Below, piece by piece: positions 11,105-22,360 of a DNA stretch of 64,000 nt. Both the position numbers and the translations under genes were made by a program. Each line of letters opens with the position of its first letter. Within the stretch, counting starts at the first letter, position 1. The notes beneath the pieces are model-generated. The model saw only the letters and a program-made list of their open reading frames with translations. It did no database searches and was not told the origin of the DNA. This stretch comes from Delphinus delphis (Eukaryota; Chordata; Mammalia; Artiodactyla; Delphinidae), in NCBI RefSeq assembly GCF_949987515.2, contig NC_082697.1:27783730-27847729 (forward strand), read 5' to 3'.

Positions 11105-13530
11105 ATTTGCTAGTATTTTGTTTAGGATTTTTGCATCTGTGTTCATGAGGGATATTGGTCTGTATTTGTCTTTTCTTGTACTGCCTTTTTCTGATCTTGG
11201 TATCAGGGAAGTACTGACCTCATAAAAATAACTTGGAAAGTGTTTCCTCCTATTTTATTTTTCTGTGAAAAGACTGTGTAGAGCTGGTACTATTTCTTCT
11301 TTAAGTGTTTGGTAGAATTCACCCATGAAACCATCTGGATCTGGAGATTTATATTTTGGAATGTTTTAAACTATGAATTCAATTTTTAAAATAGTTGTAA
11401 GGCTATGCAGTTATCTATTTCATTTTGGGTGAGTTTTAGTAGTTTGTGGTTTTCAAGGAATTGTTCCATCTCATCTAAATTGGTGATTATGTGTGTAGAG
11501 TTGTTTAGAGTGTTCCCTAATTATCCTTTTAATGTCTGCAGGGTCCATAGTAATAACCCCTCTTTCATTTCATGTATTGTTAATTTGTATTTTCTCTCTT
11601 TTTTTCTTTTAAATCATATTAGAGGCTTATTAATTTTATTGGTCTTTTCAAAGAACCAGTTTTTGGTTTCATTGATTTTCTCCTTTGCTTTTCTTTTTCA
11701 GTTTCATTGATTTCTGGTGTGATATTTATTGTTTCCTTCCTGCAGCTTGCTTTGAGTTTATTTTGCTCTTATTTTTTAGTTTTATTAAGGTGGAAGCTTA
11801 ACTGATTTGAGACCTTCTTTAAACAGTTAATGCTATATATTTCCCTCCAAGCACTGCTTTAGCTGCATTGCACAAATTTTGACATGTTATATTTTCATTT
11901 TTGTTCACTTCAAAATATTTTCTAATTTCCCTTGAGACTTCCACTTTGACCTGTGGATTATTTAGAAGTATGTTGTTTAATTTTCAAGGGAGAGTTTCCT
12001 GTTACCTTTCTGCAATTATTTCTAGTCTAATTCATTATGGTCAGAGAACATACTCTAAATGATTTTGATTCTTTTAAATTTATTAAGGTTTGTTTTATGA
12101 CCTAGTGTAGGGTCTGTCTTGATGGATGACACTTGAATATATTCTGCAGTTGTTAGGTGAAATGTCAATTGAACCTAGTTCGTTGTTAGTGCTATTCAGT
12201 TCTTCTATATCCTGGCTTATTTGCTGTCTACTAGTTCTACTGATTACAGAGAAAGGAATGTTCATGTCTGCAACTATAATTGTGAATCTATTTATTCTCT
12301 CAGTTATGACAAGTTTTGCTTCATGTATTTTGAAGCTCTTCTACAATTATTTACAATTATTATGTCTTCCTTGTGAAATGACCCTTTTATTTTTATATAA
12401 TGATTCTCTTTATCTCTGGTAATTTTCTTTGCTTTGAAGTCTACTTTTTCTCATATTAAGCCATTCCAGCTCTCCTTTAATTCGTATTATGGTATATCTT
12501 TCCCCATCTTTTACTTTTAGCTTACCTATATCATTATATTTAAAGTGAGTTTCTTGTAGAAAGCGTCTAATTAAGTCATTTTTTATCCATCCTGAAAATC
12601 TCTGTTTAATTGATGTTTATACATTTAATGTAAATATTGACATGTTTGGATTTAGATCTACCATTTTATTATTTGTTTACTGTTTGTTTCCTCTATTTTT
12701 CATTCCTCTGTTTCCTCCTTTCTTGCCCTCTTTTGGAGTATTTGAACTTTTTTTTTAGAATTCCATTTTAATTTATCTGTTGTTTTTTACTATATCTTTT
12801 GTTATAGATATTTTTAAATGGTTTCTTTAAGGATTACAAAATAAATACTTAACTTTTCACAGTCTACTTAGAATCAGTATTTTACCACTTCAAGTGGAGT
12901 GTAGAAACCTTGTACCATATAATTTCCTTTATACTTCCTGCTTTATATGTAATCAAAATTGTCATGTATTACATCTACCTACATTGAAACCCCATCAGAC
13001 AGTGTTATGATTTTTGCTTTCAACTGTCAAACATATTTTAAAGAATTCAAGAGGAGGACAGTCTATTAAATTTACCCAAATATTTACCATTTTTATTGTC
13101 CTTCTTTCCTCCCTGATGTTCTAAGTTTCCTTCTAATATAATTTCCCTTCTGTCTAAAGAATTTCCTTTAACAGTTCTTTCAGAGCAGGTCTGCTGACAA
13201 CGAATTTTCTTAACTTACCTTTATCTGAGAAATGTCTTTATTTTACTTTTATTCCTGATGGATATTTTTGCTGGGTATAGAATCCTGGTTGACTGCTCTT
13301 TTCTGTCAGCAATTTAAAATTCTTGTTCCATTTTTCTCCTGCCCTTCATGGTTTCAGTTGAGAAATTCACAGTTATTCAAATCTTTATTCCTATGTAATT
13401 AACACATCATTTTTCTCTGATTGCTTGCAAGATGTTTTCTTTATTTTTAGTCTTCAATAGTAACTGGGATCATTATTTTTCTATTATTATCATTATTTGG
13501 TTTATCCTCTTTGGGGTTCACCAGAAAGCT

Positions 13531-14250
13531 GTAGCTTGTAGCTTTGTTTACTCTGCTCTGTTTTGCTGCCTTCTCCCCACAATTGCACCTGCATCTGAAG
13601 CCAAATGGTGGGAGGACGGAAAGAGACAAAAGAAAATAAATAAATAAAAATAAAAACAAAAAACCAGCAGAGGCTCATACTCTCTTAGGACTACAGATAC
13701 TTGATTGAAGAAGTTTTTCCTCCCTCAGAGTTTTAGGGATCTGTGGGTCCCTGATGTCACAGCCACCACTGCAGGATTCCCTGGGAGCTTGGGCATGAGA
13801 TAATGGAGAAAAGATTAAAAAATAAAAGAAAAATTATTTCCCCCTCTCACCCTGAGCATGGGGTCTCCTTTCCTAACCCTAAAGTCAGAACTAGGGAGAT
13901 TCATGGGCACTCTCTCTGTGTTGATTCCCCAAGTCCAGGTTTTGGGCTTCCTTCAGACCAGGCTGGGGGATACCAGAGGAAGAAAAACTGGTAAATTCAC
14001 TAGTCAGTGGTATGTCAGAGTCTATCCTTCTTCCCCAATTTCCTGCTAGTATTTTCGGAGTCCTCAAGTAGCTGCTACATACATTTTGTTCAGGTTTATT
14101 GTGGCATTCAGTGGGAGGAATGTGCTTACCCAGAATTGGAACCAAAATTGCTTTTGAAACTAAACAAATTTAAGTATTTCCCAATGTGTACAAAACAAAA
14201 ACTACTAATTTCTTTAGAATAATTTGTTTTATGCTTAAAATCCTCACTTA
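13531..14250 (-). repeat. Probable L1-derived or unassigned sequence
   Basis: It follows the older L1 without a clear border. It contains an A-rich patch with AAATAAATAAA (about 13,630-13,665), possibly L1 5' material. No gene is supported. Confidence 0.35.
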
Positions 14251-16020
14251 TTATAATTTATGTTGTAACTAAACATTGGTTCTCTTCTTCTCAATCACAC
14301 GCTTTATGTTACTGAGGAGAGATTCTTAACACCATCCCAGATGGGAGTAATGTGGTTAGAAGTCCTCTCTCTTTTTGTGGGGTGAAGTTCCTTGTGGATA
14401 TTTCTGGGAAATGTAGTCTTCTAAGTACCAAGGGAAAAAACCTGAGGACAAACAAAACATATTTTTTAAATAAGGATCTCAGGAATTATCTCCTGATAAA
14501 CAAACAACAATTACATGGCTTCCTTTGGTTTTGCTTTAAGTGTAAATAAGTCACTTATATAATTTAGGTGGGCCTTAGGGCAGATAAAACATTTCATCAA
14601 TTAACTTGCTAATTTAGCATTAGTGTTTTGTTTGTTTGTTTTTAGACAGAAGGCCTTATTTCACATGGCTTTTTCAACTACAATTTCCTATTTCTGCCAC
14701 GATTGCTGTCATGTTTTTCCACAAAGCATAATATAATGATGGCCATCTGATAGGAGAATTCAGTTTAATTGAATGAGGGAAAAATATTACCAATGCAAAA
14801 AAAACTTATAGGCATTTGTTGCAAAATTATATGTATTGTTATAGAGTGATGGATTTACCACAAATCAGAGCTACACAAAAGATTTAACTTTGAAAAGTAA
14901 CAGTTAATTTAAAATAATTATTTTTTTCATGTACATTGTAAATATTAACTATTTCTCACCAGGCCAGTATTGCAGAGTCATGATATGAAGTTGGTGAAAT
15001 CACTTTACAAATACTTCTCTTGGAAAATTCAGTTTAGGGTGGAGGGTACCAGGTACAGCCTTGCCAAAAGTAGACTGAGACTTTAGGACTTAAAAGTCTT
15101 AAGAGACAAGGATAGCATCTGGCCTTGTGTTCTTATAGAAGACTAGGGCCTGGCACAATGCATGCTTGCTCTCTCATTCACTTAGGCAATATTTATTGAG
15201 CAACTGATATGTGTTAGGCACCATTGTAAGCACTGGGGATATGGCAGGAGACAGAACAAAGTCCCTTCCTTCATGGAGTGTACATTCTAGTGGGGGTAAT
15301 AATGAAAGACTACAAACAGTAAAAATACAATCTGGTGGCGAAATACAGCAAAACTGGGGCAGAGGAAGTGAGGGAGGAGGGAATCACTATTTTATTTTGG
15401 ATGGTCAAGGAAGGCCTCCCTGGGACAGTGACATTTGAGCAGAGATCTGGAAGAAGTGACAGATGGTTTGAGCAGAGGAATGACAAATCAGATAGTTAGG
15501 GCTGGTTCAGAAGGAGGGAGCCCCTTCCCATTGAGCTCCACTTCCCACACATGGAGCAGATAAGAAACCAGGCCCAGAGAGTGAGTTAACTTATCTAAAG
15601 TTGCAAGGCTAGAAGTGGAAACGCTAGGCAGAGAGTCCAGTTTTCTTTACTTTTCCCACTTGTTTTTCCTCTTCTTCCCCTGTGATAGTGGGTGGAAGAC
15701 AGACACAGAGGGGACAGGTGTATAATAAACACTTACTTTAGGTTGTGACTGCATATGTTTCCAATGATTCACCATCTTGTTTAAGATTCTTGCTATCATT
15801 TTTCTAAGTAGTCTGAGTGCTGTTTGCATTAAATACTCAGAGGTACTTGATTTGAGGAGTGAACAATGTTCTCGGAGAAATTCGGATCAAATTACTATTT
15901 AAGCCAACCGTGTGACAGGGAGTAAGACTGTTATCATCATCCGATGTTACAGATGGGAAAGCTGAGGCCCATAGAGGTGAGGGGGCTTGCCCAGGGTCAC
16001 ACGACCTGTCAGTGGGCCAA
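14251..16020. other. Intergenic region upstream of the SNPH CpG island
   Basis: No coding exon seen. It holds an L2 remnant (minus, about 15172-15300) and MIR-like traces (about 15555-15620 and 15935-16020). The gene upstream of SNPH in human (RAD21L1) is not in evidence here. Confidence 0.5.
15172..15300 (-). repeat. L2 3' end remnant
   Basis: ATTTATTGAGCAACTGATAT, GGCACCATTGTAAGCACTGG and GTGTACATTCTAGTGGGGGT match the reverse of the L2 3' end. Confidence 0.75.
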
Positions 16021-16224
16021 CGTGCTCTCCTCCAGGCCCCGCCGCCCAGTTATAAGTACAGGCCGGTGTGGAGGTAGGAGAGGCCCCTAACTCCACGCAT
16101 GCTGGCGTCTTCCGCGCTCTCTGGAGCAAGACACTAACTATCTCTTTAAGAAGGAAAGTGAAGCGGGCCGCTTACGCAGCTGCCGGCGAGCCGCCGACTG
16201 GCTGGTCCCCTCCATCCACCTCAC

Positions 16225-16260
16225 CCTCCCCTCCCCTCCCTCCCTCCCTCCCTCCCTCCC
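16225..16260. repeat. (CCCT)n tract in the SNPH CpG island
   Basis: A pure or nearly pure CCCT repeat inside the presumed promoter, directly upstream of predicted exon 1. Confidence 0.85.
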
Positions 16261-16269
16261 GGCAGCCCC

Positions 16270-16367
16270 AGCCCCAGCGAGCACGCAGCTAGCCGCCTCC
16301 AGTAGGGACTCCAGAGAGCAGTTCGGCGGCCTGGGCAGGGCAGCCGAAGCTATGGAAGCCTCTGCAG
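16270..16367 (+). other. SNPH: Predicted SNPH non-coding exon 1
   Basis: This CpG-island segment ends in TCTGCAG|GTGATG, a usable donor at 16368. The 5' limit is a guess. It holds an ATG at 16352. If spliced to the candidate exon at 16612 this ATG reads MEASAGC and stops, which would make a 7-codon upstream ORF. Prediction only: no transcript evidence was available. Confidence 0.45.
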
Positions 16368-16611
16368 GTGATGACAGGAACCTCCGGGCCCACCGCCCAG
16401 CTGTGCCGCCGCAGCCCAGAGTGCCAAGTGCGGGGTGGGGGTAGGGGAGGCGCGGGCCCCGCAGGGGAGCGGCCGGAGCGCCCGGCGGGCAGCCGGCCCT
16501 CTAGGCTTTCCGGCCGCGGCGGCCCAGCTGTCAGCGGTCGGGGACTCGGCTGCGCGCTGTCCCCGCCCGCGCTCACCCGCCCCTGTCTGTCTGTTTTCCC
16601 CACCGCCGCAG

Positions 16612-16679
16612 GTTGCTGATCTGGGCCAGGCAGCTGCAGCAGCGACTGCAGAGGCGCTGCGCCAAGCCGGGCCGGAGTG
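16612..16679 (+). other. SNPH: Predicted SNPH non-coding exon (68 nt)
   Basis: A good acceptor (pyrimidine-rich tract ending CACCGCCGCAG) precedes 16612, and a good donor (GGAGTG|GTGAGAG) follows 16679. The sequence is GC-rich. It carries no start codon suited to the SNPH frame, so it would be 5' UTR. It may equally be the first exon of an alternative transcript. Inference from splice signals only. Confidence 0.45.
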
Positions 16680-17749
16680 GTGAGAGCCGGCGGGACTGCG
16701 GAGGGCGAGTGGACTCAGGTGAGGAGGCCTCGGCGGAGCAGGGATGGGGGCCTGCGCTGCACCGCGGCGGCCGGCGGGCGGGGGCTGCTCTCTGCGGTAG
16801 AATTCCTCAGAGGGCACCAGCCGAGGAGGGGTTAACTGTGACTCATTCTTACCATCCCTTCATTCCCCTACATCCCTCGAAGCGCCCCACCACCACCACC
16901 TAGAAATTCACTAATTAGAGGATGCTGGTGGCAGCAGAGAAGATGCCCAAAGTGGGCTATTTGGAGGATTTTGGGGATCACCCCATTCCTATTTGTTTGA
17001 CAAACATTTAAGCCTCTTTCTTTCTTGGAGGAGGAGCAAGAGTACCTGGGGGAGGGGGAAGCAGGGAACCCCACACCCAGCCCAAGGTCAAGTGCCAATG
17101 ACTGCTTCCTTCCCATATTCTCCCCCGAGAAGAAAAAAATGTCCATGACCCCTAGAGTAGGAGATCTAAGCCTCAGTCTCCATGGATTCTCCACAGGCTG
17201 TGATGGTTTCTTCTGCTCCTTGGCAGGGAGCTGGGCTGTTGGGAACACCTCCTAGCCTGGGAAGCGCCCATATACCCTTACTCAACCCAGCAGATTGAGG
17301 AGAGGCCTGGCGACACACTGCCTGTTTCCTCTGCCTTCTCTGCCCATCTGGAGGTGGGATGGGCTGGAGTTGCTTCCCAGAAAAAGGTGATCTCTGCAGG
17401 CATGGTCGGGTAGGGAAAGTGCCAGAGATTGGGGTTCTAGTCCTTTAGCTTGCTCGTAGGCCACAAGTAGCCATCTTAAAATTCTGTAGGCGTGGGTGTC
17501 TGTCTGTTAATCTGTTAAATTCAGGAGTTGGATTAGATGGTCTGTACAGTTTTAATATGCCATTCAAGCAGCTCTTACATGTCAGGGGGACATCCCTATT
17601 AAAGCAACCCAGAATTTAAACTTGGGTCTATGAAATAATTGGGGTTTCCTCAGTTGATCTTTTTCAACTCGAGACTTCTCAAGTGAAACATTGACTGTGT
17701 GGGCCTCGTGGAACCGGAGGTATCAGACAGTCCTATATTGTCATCTCTG

Positions 17750-17930
17750 CGCCATCACTGGGATGACCTTTGTCAAGTTACCTCCCTTCCCCAAGCTTCA
17801 GTTTCCTCATCTGTAAATCTGGGAAGAAGGGTATGTATCTCAGAGGGTTGATATAAGGATTGAATGAGACATATATGAAAGCACTTAAAATAGTGCCTAT
17901 GCCTGGCACATAGTAGGTTCTCAGGGACAC
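17750..17930 (+). repeat. MIR element
   Basis: CCTCATCTGTAAATCTGGGA, GATTGAATGAGACATATATG and CCTGGCACATAGTAGGTTCT are diagnostic MIR core and tail segments. Confidence 0.8.
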
Positions 17931-18584
17931 AGGAGTTGGGAGATAGACTGGAGGAGAGAGGAGGGGTGGCTGCTCTTTGTCCGGTTCTCTCCCACCTCCC
18001 CTACCCCACCGGTCTCTTTTACATCCCTGCGGATGGTTCCCTGCCAGGGGATAATGAATGCTGGAGTGTGTTGGGCTGCCAGGCTGAGGGGCCTAGGAAG
18101 CAATCAGGAGGTACAAACATTTCCACTGCAAGGGCACTGACGTCATTCCAGCAACGATGGTCCCAAGGAGGCATATATAGCCCAGCACTGGGTTTGGAAA
18201 ATCTTGGCATCCGAGGGCAGAATCCCTAAGGGAACAGAAGCATCAGAATCTTGTGTGCTGTCAGGGAGGCAGGGACTGTGGCTTTCTGATTTCACATGGA
18301 TCCCACTGCTGCTCCCTTGCCCTTCCAGGAATCTCTCATTAGAATCTCCATGAGACAAGGAGGTCAAGTTTTCGGTGTCTGTATTTTCTATTCTCTACCT
18401 TCCCTCCTGCTGTCCTGTTCAGCCTTTCATTCATCTTTTCTTGCTCCAGTTTATTTCAAAGATACATTCTGCCGCTTGACAGCATGATAAAGAAGCCTCC
18501 CCATAGGGTGGGGCAGGGCATTTTACTGCTGCACCATTTGGGCCAAAAGAAGTTGTTATGTCCCCACCTGCCCTCAATCCCCAT

Positions 18585-18700
18585 TAGATTGTGAGCTCCT
18601 TCCGGCAGAGGCATGGACTTTTTCCTCTCTGTGTCTCCAATCTCTAGCCCATGGCTAGGCATAAAGTGGGTCCTCAGGAAGTGTTGAATCAAATAAGTTG
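18585..18700 (+). repeat. L2 3' end remnant
   Basis: TTAGATTGTGAGCTCCTTCC and GTGTTGAATCAAATAA resemble the L2 3' terminus on the plus strand. Confidence 0.65.
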
Positions 18701-19337
18701 GAGGAAATTATGTTCCTAAGCCAACCAGGTTAGGGAGAAACTGTGAGAATGTGTTGACAGTGTAGGGAAAAGCATTTTAAAGTATAGGGTACTGTGCCAG
18801 TTGTTGACTGTTATTTATTGCTCTTACTGTTATTATTGCTATTGCCAGGGGCCAACAGTTGTTTTACCTTCTCCTCAAGTCAGGCTTGAAGGGACTAGAT
18901 GTGCCTGGGGGGTGTGATTATGTTGACAAACAGATGGTTCTGGCTGGTGAAAGATAAGCATGAAGGGAAGAGGATGGGAAAAGAGTGATTCCAGCCACTT
19001 CCTGTGTTTCGGGGAGGGGGCAGATAAGGAGAATCAAACGGGCCAAAATGGACATGTAGCAAAAAATCAGGAGACCCAGGTCCCAGGTCTTGTTCCACCA
19101 CCACCTCAATGTGTGACCTTGGGCCAATCACGCCTCCACTCAAGACCTCTGGGTCTCCAGCTATAAAACGAGAAGACTGGACCACATGATCCCTAAGGCC
19201 CCTTCTGGTTCTGACATTTTGTCAAGTGGATTTTGTTAAATAAAAATGAGACAACTATTATTACTTTCAGTATCATTTATGGAATAGCAGACCATTACAT
19301 ATTTTAGGTAATCCTCATAACAGATTATACCACTTTG

Positions 19338-19550
19338 TTTTGTTTTGTTTTTGTTTTTGCGGTACGCGGACCTCTCACTGTTGTGGCCTCTCCCGTTGCG
19401 GAGCACAGGCTCCGGACGCGCAGGCTCAGCGGCCATGGCTCACGGGCCCAGCCGCTCCGTGGCATGTGGGATCTTCCCGGACCGGGGCACGAACCCGTGT
19501 CCCCTGCATCGGCAGGCGGACTCTCAACCACTGCGCCACCAGGGAAGCCC
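19338..19550 (-). mobile_element. CHR-type SINE, minus strand, with 16-bp duplication
   Basis: T-rich start, GCGGTACGCGGACCTCTCAC, ending CCACCAGGGAAGCCC. It is flanked by a perfect 16-bp duplication AGATTATACCACTTTG (19322-19337 and 19551-19566). It is among the youngest-looking copies. Confidence 0.95.
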
Positions 19551-19959
19551 AGATTATACCACTTTGAAAGATGAGGAGACTGAGGCTTAGAGAGAGTGAC
19601 TTGCCTAAGACTGCACAGCTCTAAGTGGCAGACTTGTTATCTGACACCCGGTCTATCTGACTTGAAAGGGTGAGCTCTTGCAAAGGTTTCACAACCTCTC
19701 CTTGTCATCACTGTGAATTGTGTGTACACTTGCACACGTGCATAAGGCTTTGGAGGAGGGAAAGCTGTGAAGGATTCGTGACAAAAGATCAGGCATTTCC
19801 CCAAAGGGATTGTTGCAGGGGACTTGCTGGGTTGAAGACTGTGTAAGTCAGTGCTGGAAGGTCTTCCTTGCGCTGTGAGCTCTGCTTTGCTGATGGGTGG
19901 TGGGTGCCCCTTTACCAAGGAGAACAGCCAGGAGTGAATGACAGTCATGACAGGCACAC

Positions 19960-20165
19960 TTTTTGAGCTCCTCCTATGTCCTGTGCTCTGTTTTACACAG
20001 GTTCGCTTACTCCTCAGACAATCCTATAATGTAGGCACTACAATTTTACCCATTTTACAAGTGAGGAAGCCAGGGCAGTGAGGCAAAGGATCTCGCCCAG
20101 AGTTACACAGCTAATGTGTGGTAGAACTCGAGACAGTTTAGCTGGAAATGCACTGTCCTGAGAGT
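19960..20165 (-). repeat. MIR element
   Basis: ACAAGTGAGGAAGCCAGGGC and GTTACACAGCTAATGTGTGG match the reverse MIR. Confidence 0.7.
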
Positions 20166-21931
20166 TGGAAAGGCTGCTTTTAGTCCGAGCCCTCTCACTG
20201 ACGGAGTGATTTTGGATCGGCCAGTTTCCTTCTGCATGTCACAAATGGGCTGGATGCGTCTATGGCTCTAAGGGGCCTAAATGCTGCCTTATCCCAGAAC
20301 AGGAGTGGAGGGGATTCCTTGTCTAGCTAAACATATATCAGCCTTTGTTTATTATTTATTTATCAGGCCCTAGACCAAGTGCACAGGATAAAGGAAGGAG
20401 TAAGAGGCGGTCCCTAGTTTCAAGAAGCTCACGGCTAACAGAGGGAGACAAATATCTAAATGTGGAGGTATGATGAACCATCTAGGAGCTGTGATAATAC
20501 TGATGTGGGTGTAATGGGACAGGGAGGGGGGATGGCCTTTCCTACTCAGTGGGTCAGGAAGGTGAGGGTGATGCCATTTTCTGTGTTGAATTTGTGTGTA
20601 ATAATAATAATAATAAATGTTCTACGCAACTTAGTACATTTTCAAACAGTTCTTGGCTCTTGACCCCAGCAACCCAAAATGTGGCCATAGAGTCTGAGGG
20701 GCCATCCAGACTCCCTTCTGTGGCACAGTTCCAAAGGAACCATCCATTTGTCTCAGGTGGGCCTGAACCTTCCCTGTCATCAGAGGCCTCTAGAGGCAGG
20801 ACTCTGAGGCTTCTCTTGGAAAGCCTGTCTAGTGCCTATAACAATGCAATAGGCTTGGGAACTTCTTCCTCATGTCATTCTTTCACCTGTCTGGAGCACC
20901 TGACCCCTGGAGAGATGAAGGCATTTACCCAAGATTACTCAGCAAGGCTGGGATCAGAACTCTGGCCTAATGGAATTGCATTTCTGAGCCATATGTGCAT
21001 CTTTCTACATCTGGGTCACCAGGGACCTAAGGGGCTGTTTCTTCATTTGATGGGCAGCTTGCACTGAGTGGGAGGTTTGATGCAGGTGATGTGAAGCTTG
21101 AGCTGAGGGCCCTTATAGAGGATGAGGCCTGTGTTCCCAGGCTGCTTTTTACTGCTTAGTGGAGAGATATTTATGAAGTGTTTGTCACATGCTAGCACCT
21201 CTGAATTGAGGTGCTGAGCCAACCAAAAGGGAGCATCTGGGAAGCAGCCTGGTGCAGTGGAAAGAGCCAGCACCGAGGGGCCGGGAGACTCACTTTAGCT
21301 CTGCCAGGACTCCCTGGGTGGCCTGGGGCAAGACTCTTTGCTTTTCCACACCTGCAAAATGATAGTCAGAGGTGGTGATCTCTAAGGGCTCTTCATGTGC
21401 TGACTGGCTAATAATTCAGTATCTCTTCCCTCTGTTCCAGAACCACTTTAGGGGGTACAAGAGTGGATAGGATACAGATAACTGTAACTTGAGGAAGAAT
21501 GAGATAAATATAACAAGAGGAATGAACAAATGCTCTGTGAGTTTGCTAGAAGGAGAGGGCTTGGGAAAAGCTCAGTTCAAAAGCCACCTCTTCAAAGATA
21601 AGATGAGATGTAGATAGAGGTGGGGTTTTTTTGAACCAGGAGGAGTAGCAGAAACATGCTATCATTCTGTGACAAGAAGGCTGTATAGCAGAGCAATGGT
21701 CCTCAGACTTAGACTTCAAAGATCAGTACATTTGGGAATGTATCCTAGGTTGGCCAACTTTTTAATCTGCCAGGCAAAGACACATGACACTTGTTCTGTT
21801 TACTATTACTATCATATAGTGAGAGAAAGAACATTTTAATACCTTTAGCCCCAAAATAAGAAGCTATATAAAATCAGAAAAAAGTATTCCTTCAAACTGA
21901 ATGCATTTTGCTGTATTAAAAATTCACTGCA

Positions 21932-22150
21932 GGGGCTTCCCTGGTGGCACAGTGGTTGACAGTTCACCTGCCGTTGCAGGGGACACGGGTTCGTGCCCCG
22001 GTCCGGGAAGATCCCTCATGCCGCGGAGCGGCTGGGCCCGTGAGCCATGGCCGCTGAGCCTGCGCGTCCGGAGCCTGTGCTCCGCAACGGGAGAGGCCAC
22101 AACAGTGAGAGGCCCGCGTACCACAAAAAAAAGAAAAAAAAAAAAAAAAC
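21932..22150 (+). mobile_element. CHR-type SINE, plus strand
   Basis: GGGCTTCCCTGGTGGCACAG to an A tail (about 22125-22150). It is flanked by AAAATTCACTGCA / AAAACTCACTGCA (one mismatch). A MIR element follows directly. Confidence 0.92.
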
Positions 22151-22184
22151 TCACTGCATTGTCCATGCTTTTGCTGCAGACCAG

Positions 22185-22360
22185 TGTCCTTGTGTTTGGC
22201 TCTGAAGTCAGGCTGCTTGGGTTCGAATCCTGGCCAAGTTACTTTTTCTCTCAGAGCCTCTGCTTCCTCATCTGTGAAATGGGGACATGACGCTATCTAC
22301 CTCATAAGGTCATTAGGAGGTCTGCATGCCATGATAAAACATGAAAAGCAAGGGACCTCA
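22185..22360 (+). repeat. MIR element directly after a SINE
   Basis: GCTTGGGTTCGAATCCTGGC and CCTCATCTGTGAAATGGGGA are MIR tRNA-like and core segments. Confidence 0.8.

Larger units (their letters stand above)
9801..13530 (-). mobile_element. Older L1 (minus strand), split by an L1 3' end and a SINE
   Basis: ORF2-like sequence on the minus strand. The segment ending at about 10345 (TCAATTTGCTAATAT) continues at about 11107 (ATTTGCTAGTATTTTGTTTA), showing it was one element cut by the insertion at 10348-11104. It carries no intact frames. The upstream part (12,000-13,530) spans the endonuclease region and ORF1 end. Confidence 0.82.
16150..16800 (+). promoter_or_regulatory. SNPH: CpG island, presumed SNPH promoter
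   Basis: A sharp rise in G+C and CpG density begins near 16,150, after AT-rich intergenic DNA, and ends near 16,800. It includes a CCCT-repeat pyrimidine tract (16225-16260), GC boxes and CpG-dense exonic-looking sequence. A TATAAGT-like sequence at 16051 is too isolated to call a TATA box. This is the only CpG island upstream of the SNPH coding exons in the window, and its position relative to them fits a conventional CpG-island promoter. The transcription start was not determined. Confidence 0.75.

Noticed and set aside
1..16000. 3' exons of the human upstream neighbour RAD21L1
   Set aside because: No matching coding segment seen. The region is filled by L1 and short L2/MIR remnants.
16051..16057. 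TATAAGT as a TATA box
   Set aside because: Isolated, far from the predicted exon start, and CpG-island promoters usually lack one.
16350..16817. 155-residue minus-strand frame across the CpG island
   Set aside because: Pro/Ala/Arg-rich composition typical of CpG islands; no splice or homology support.
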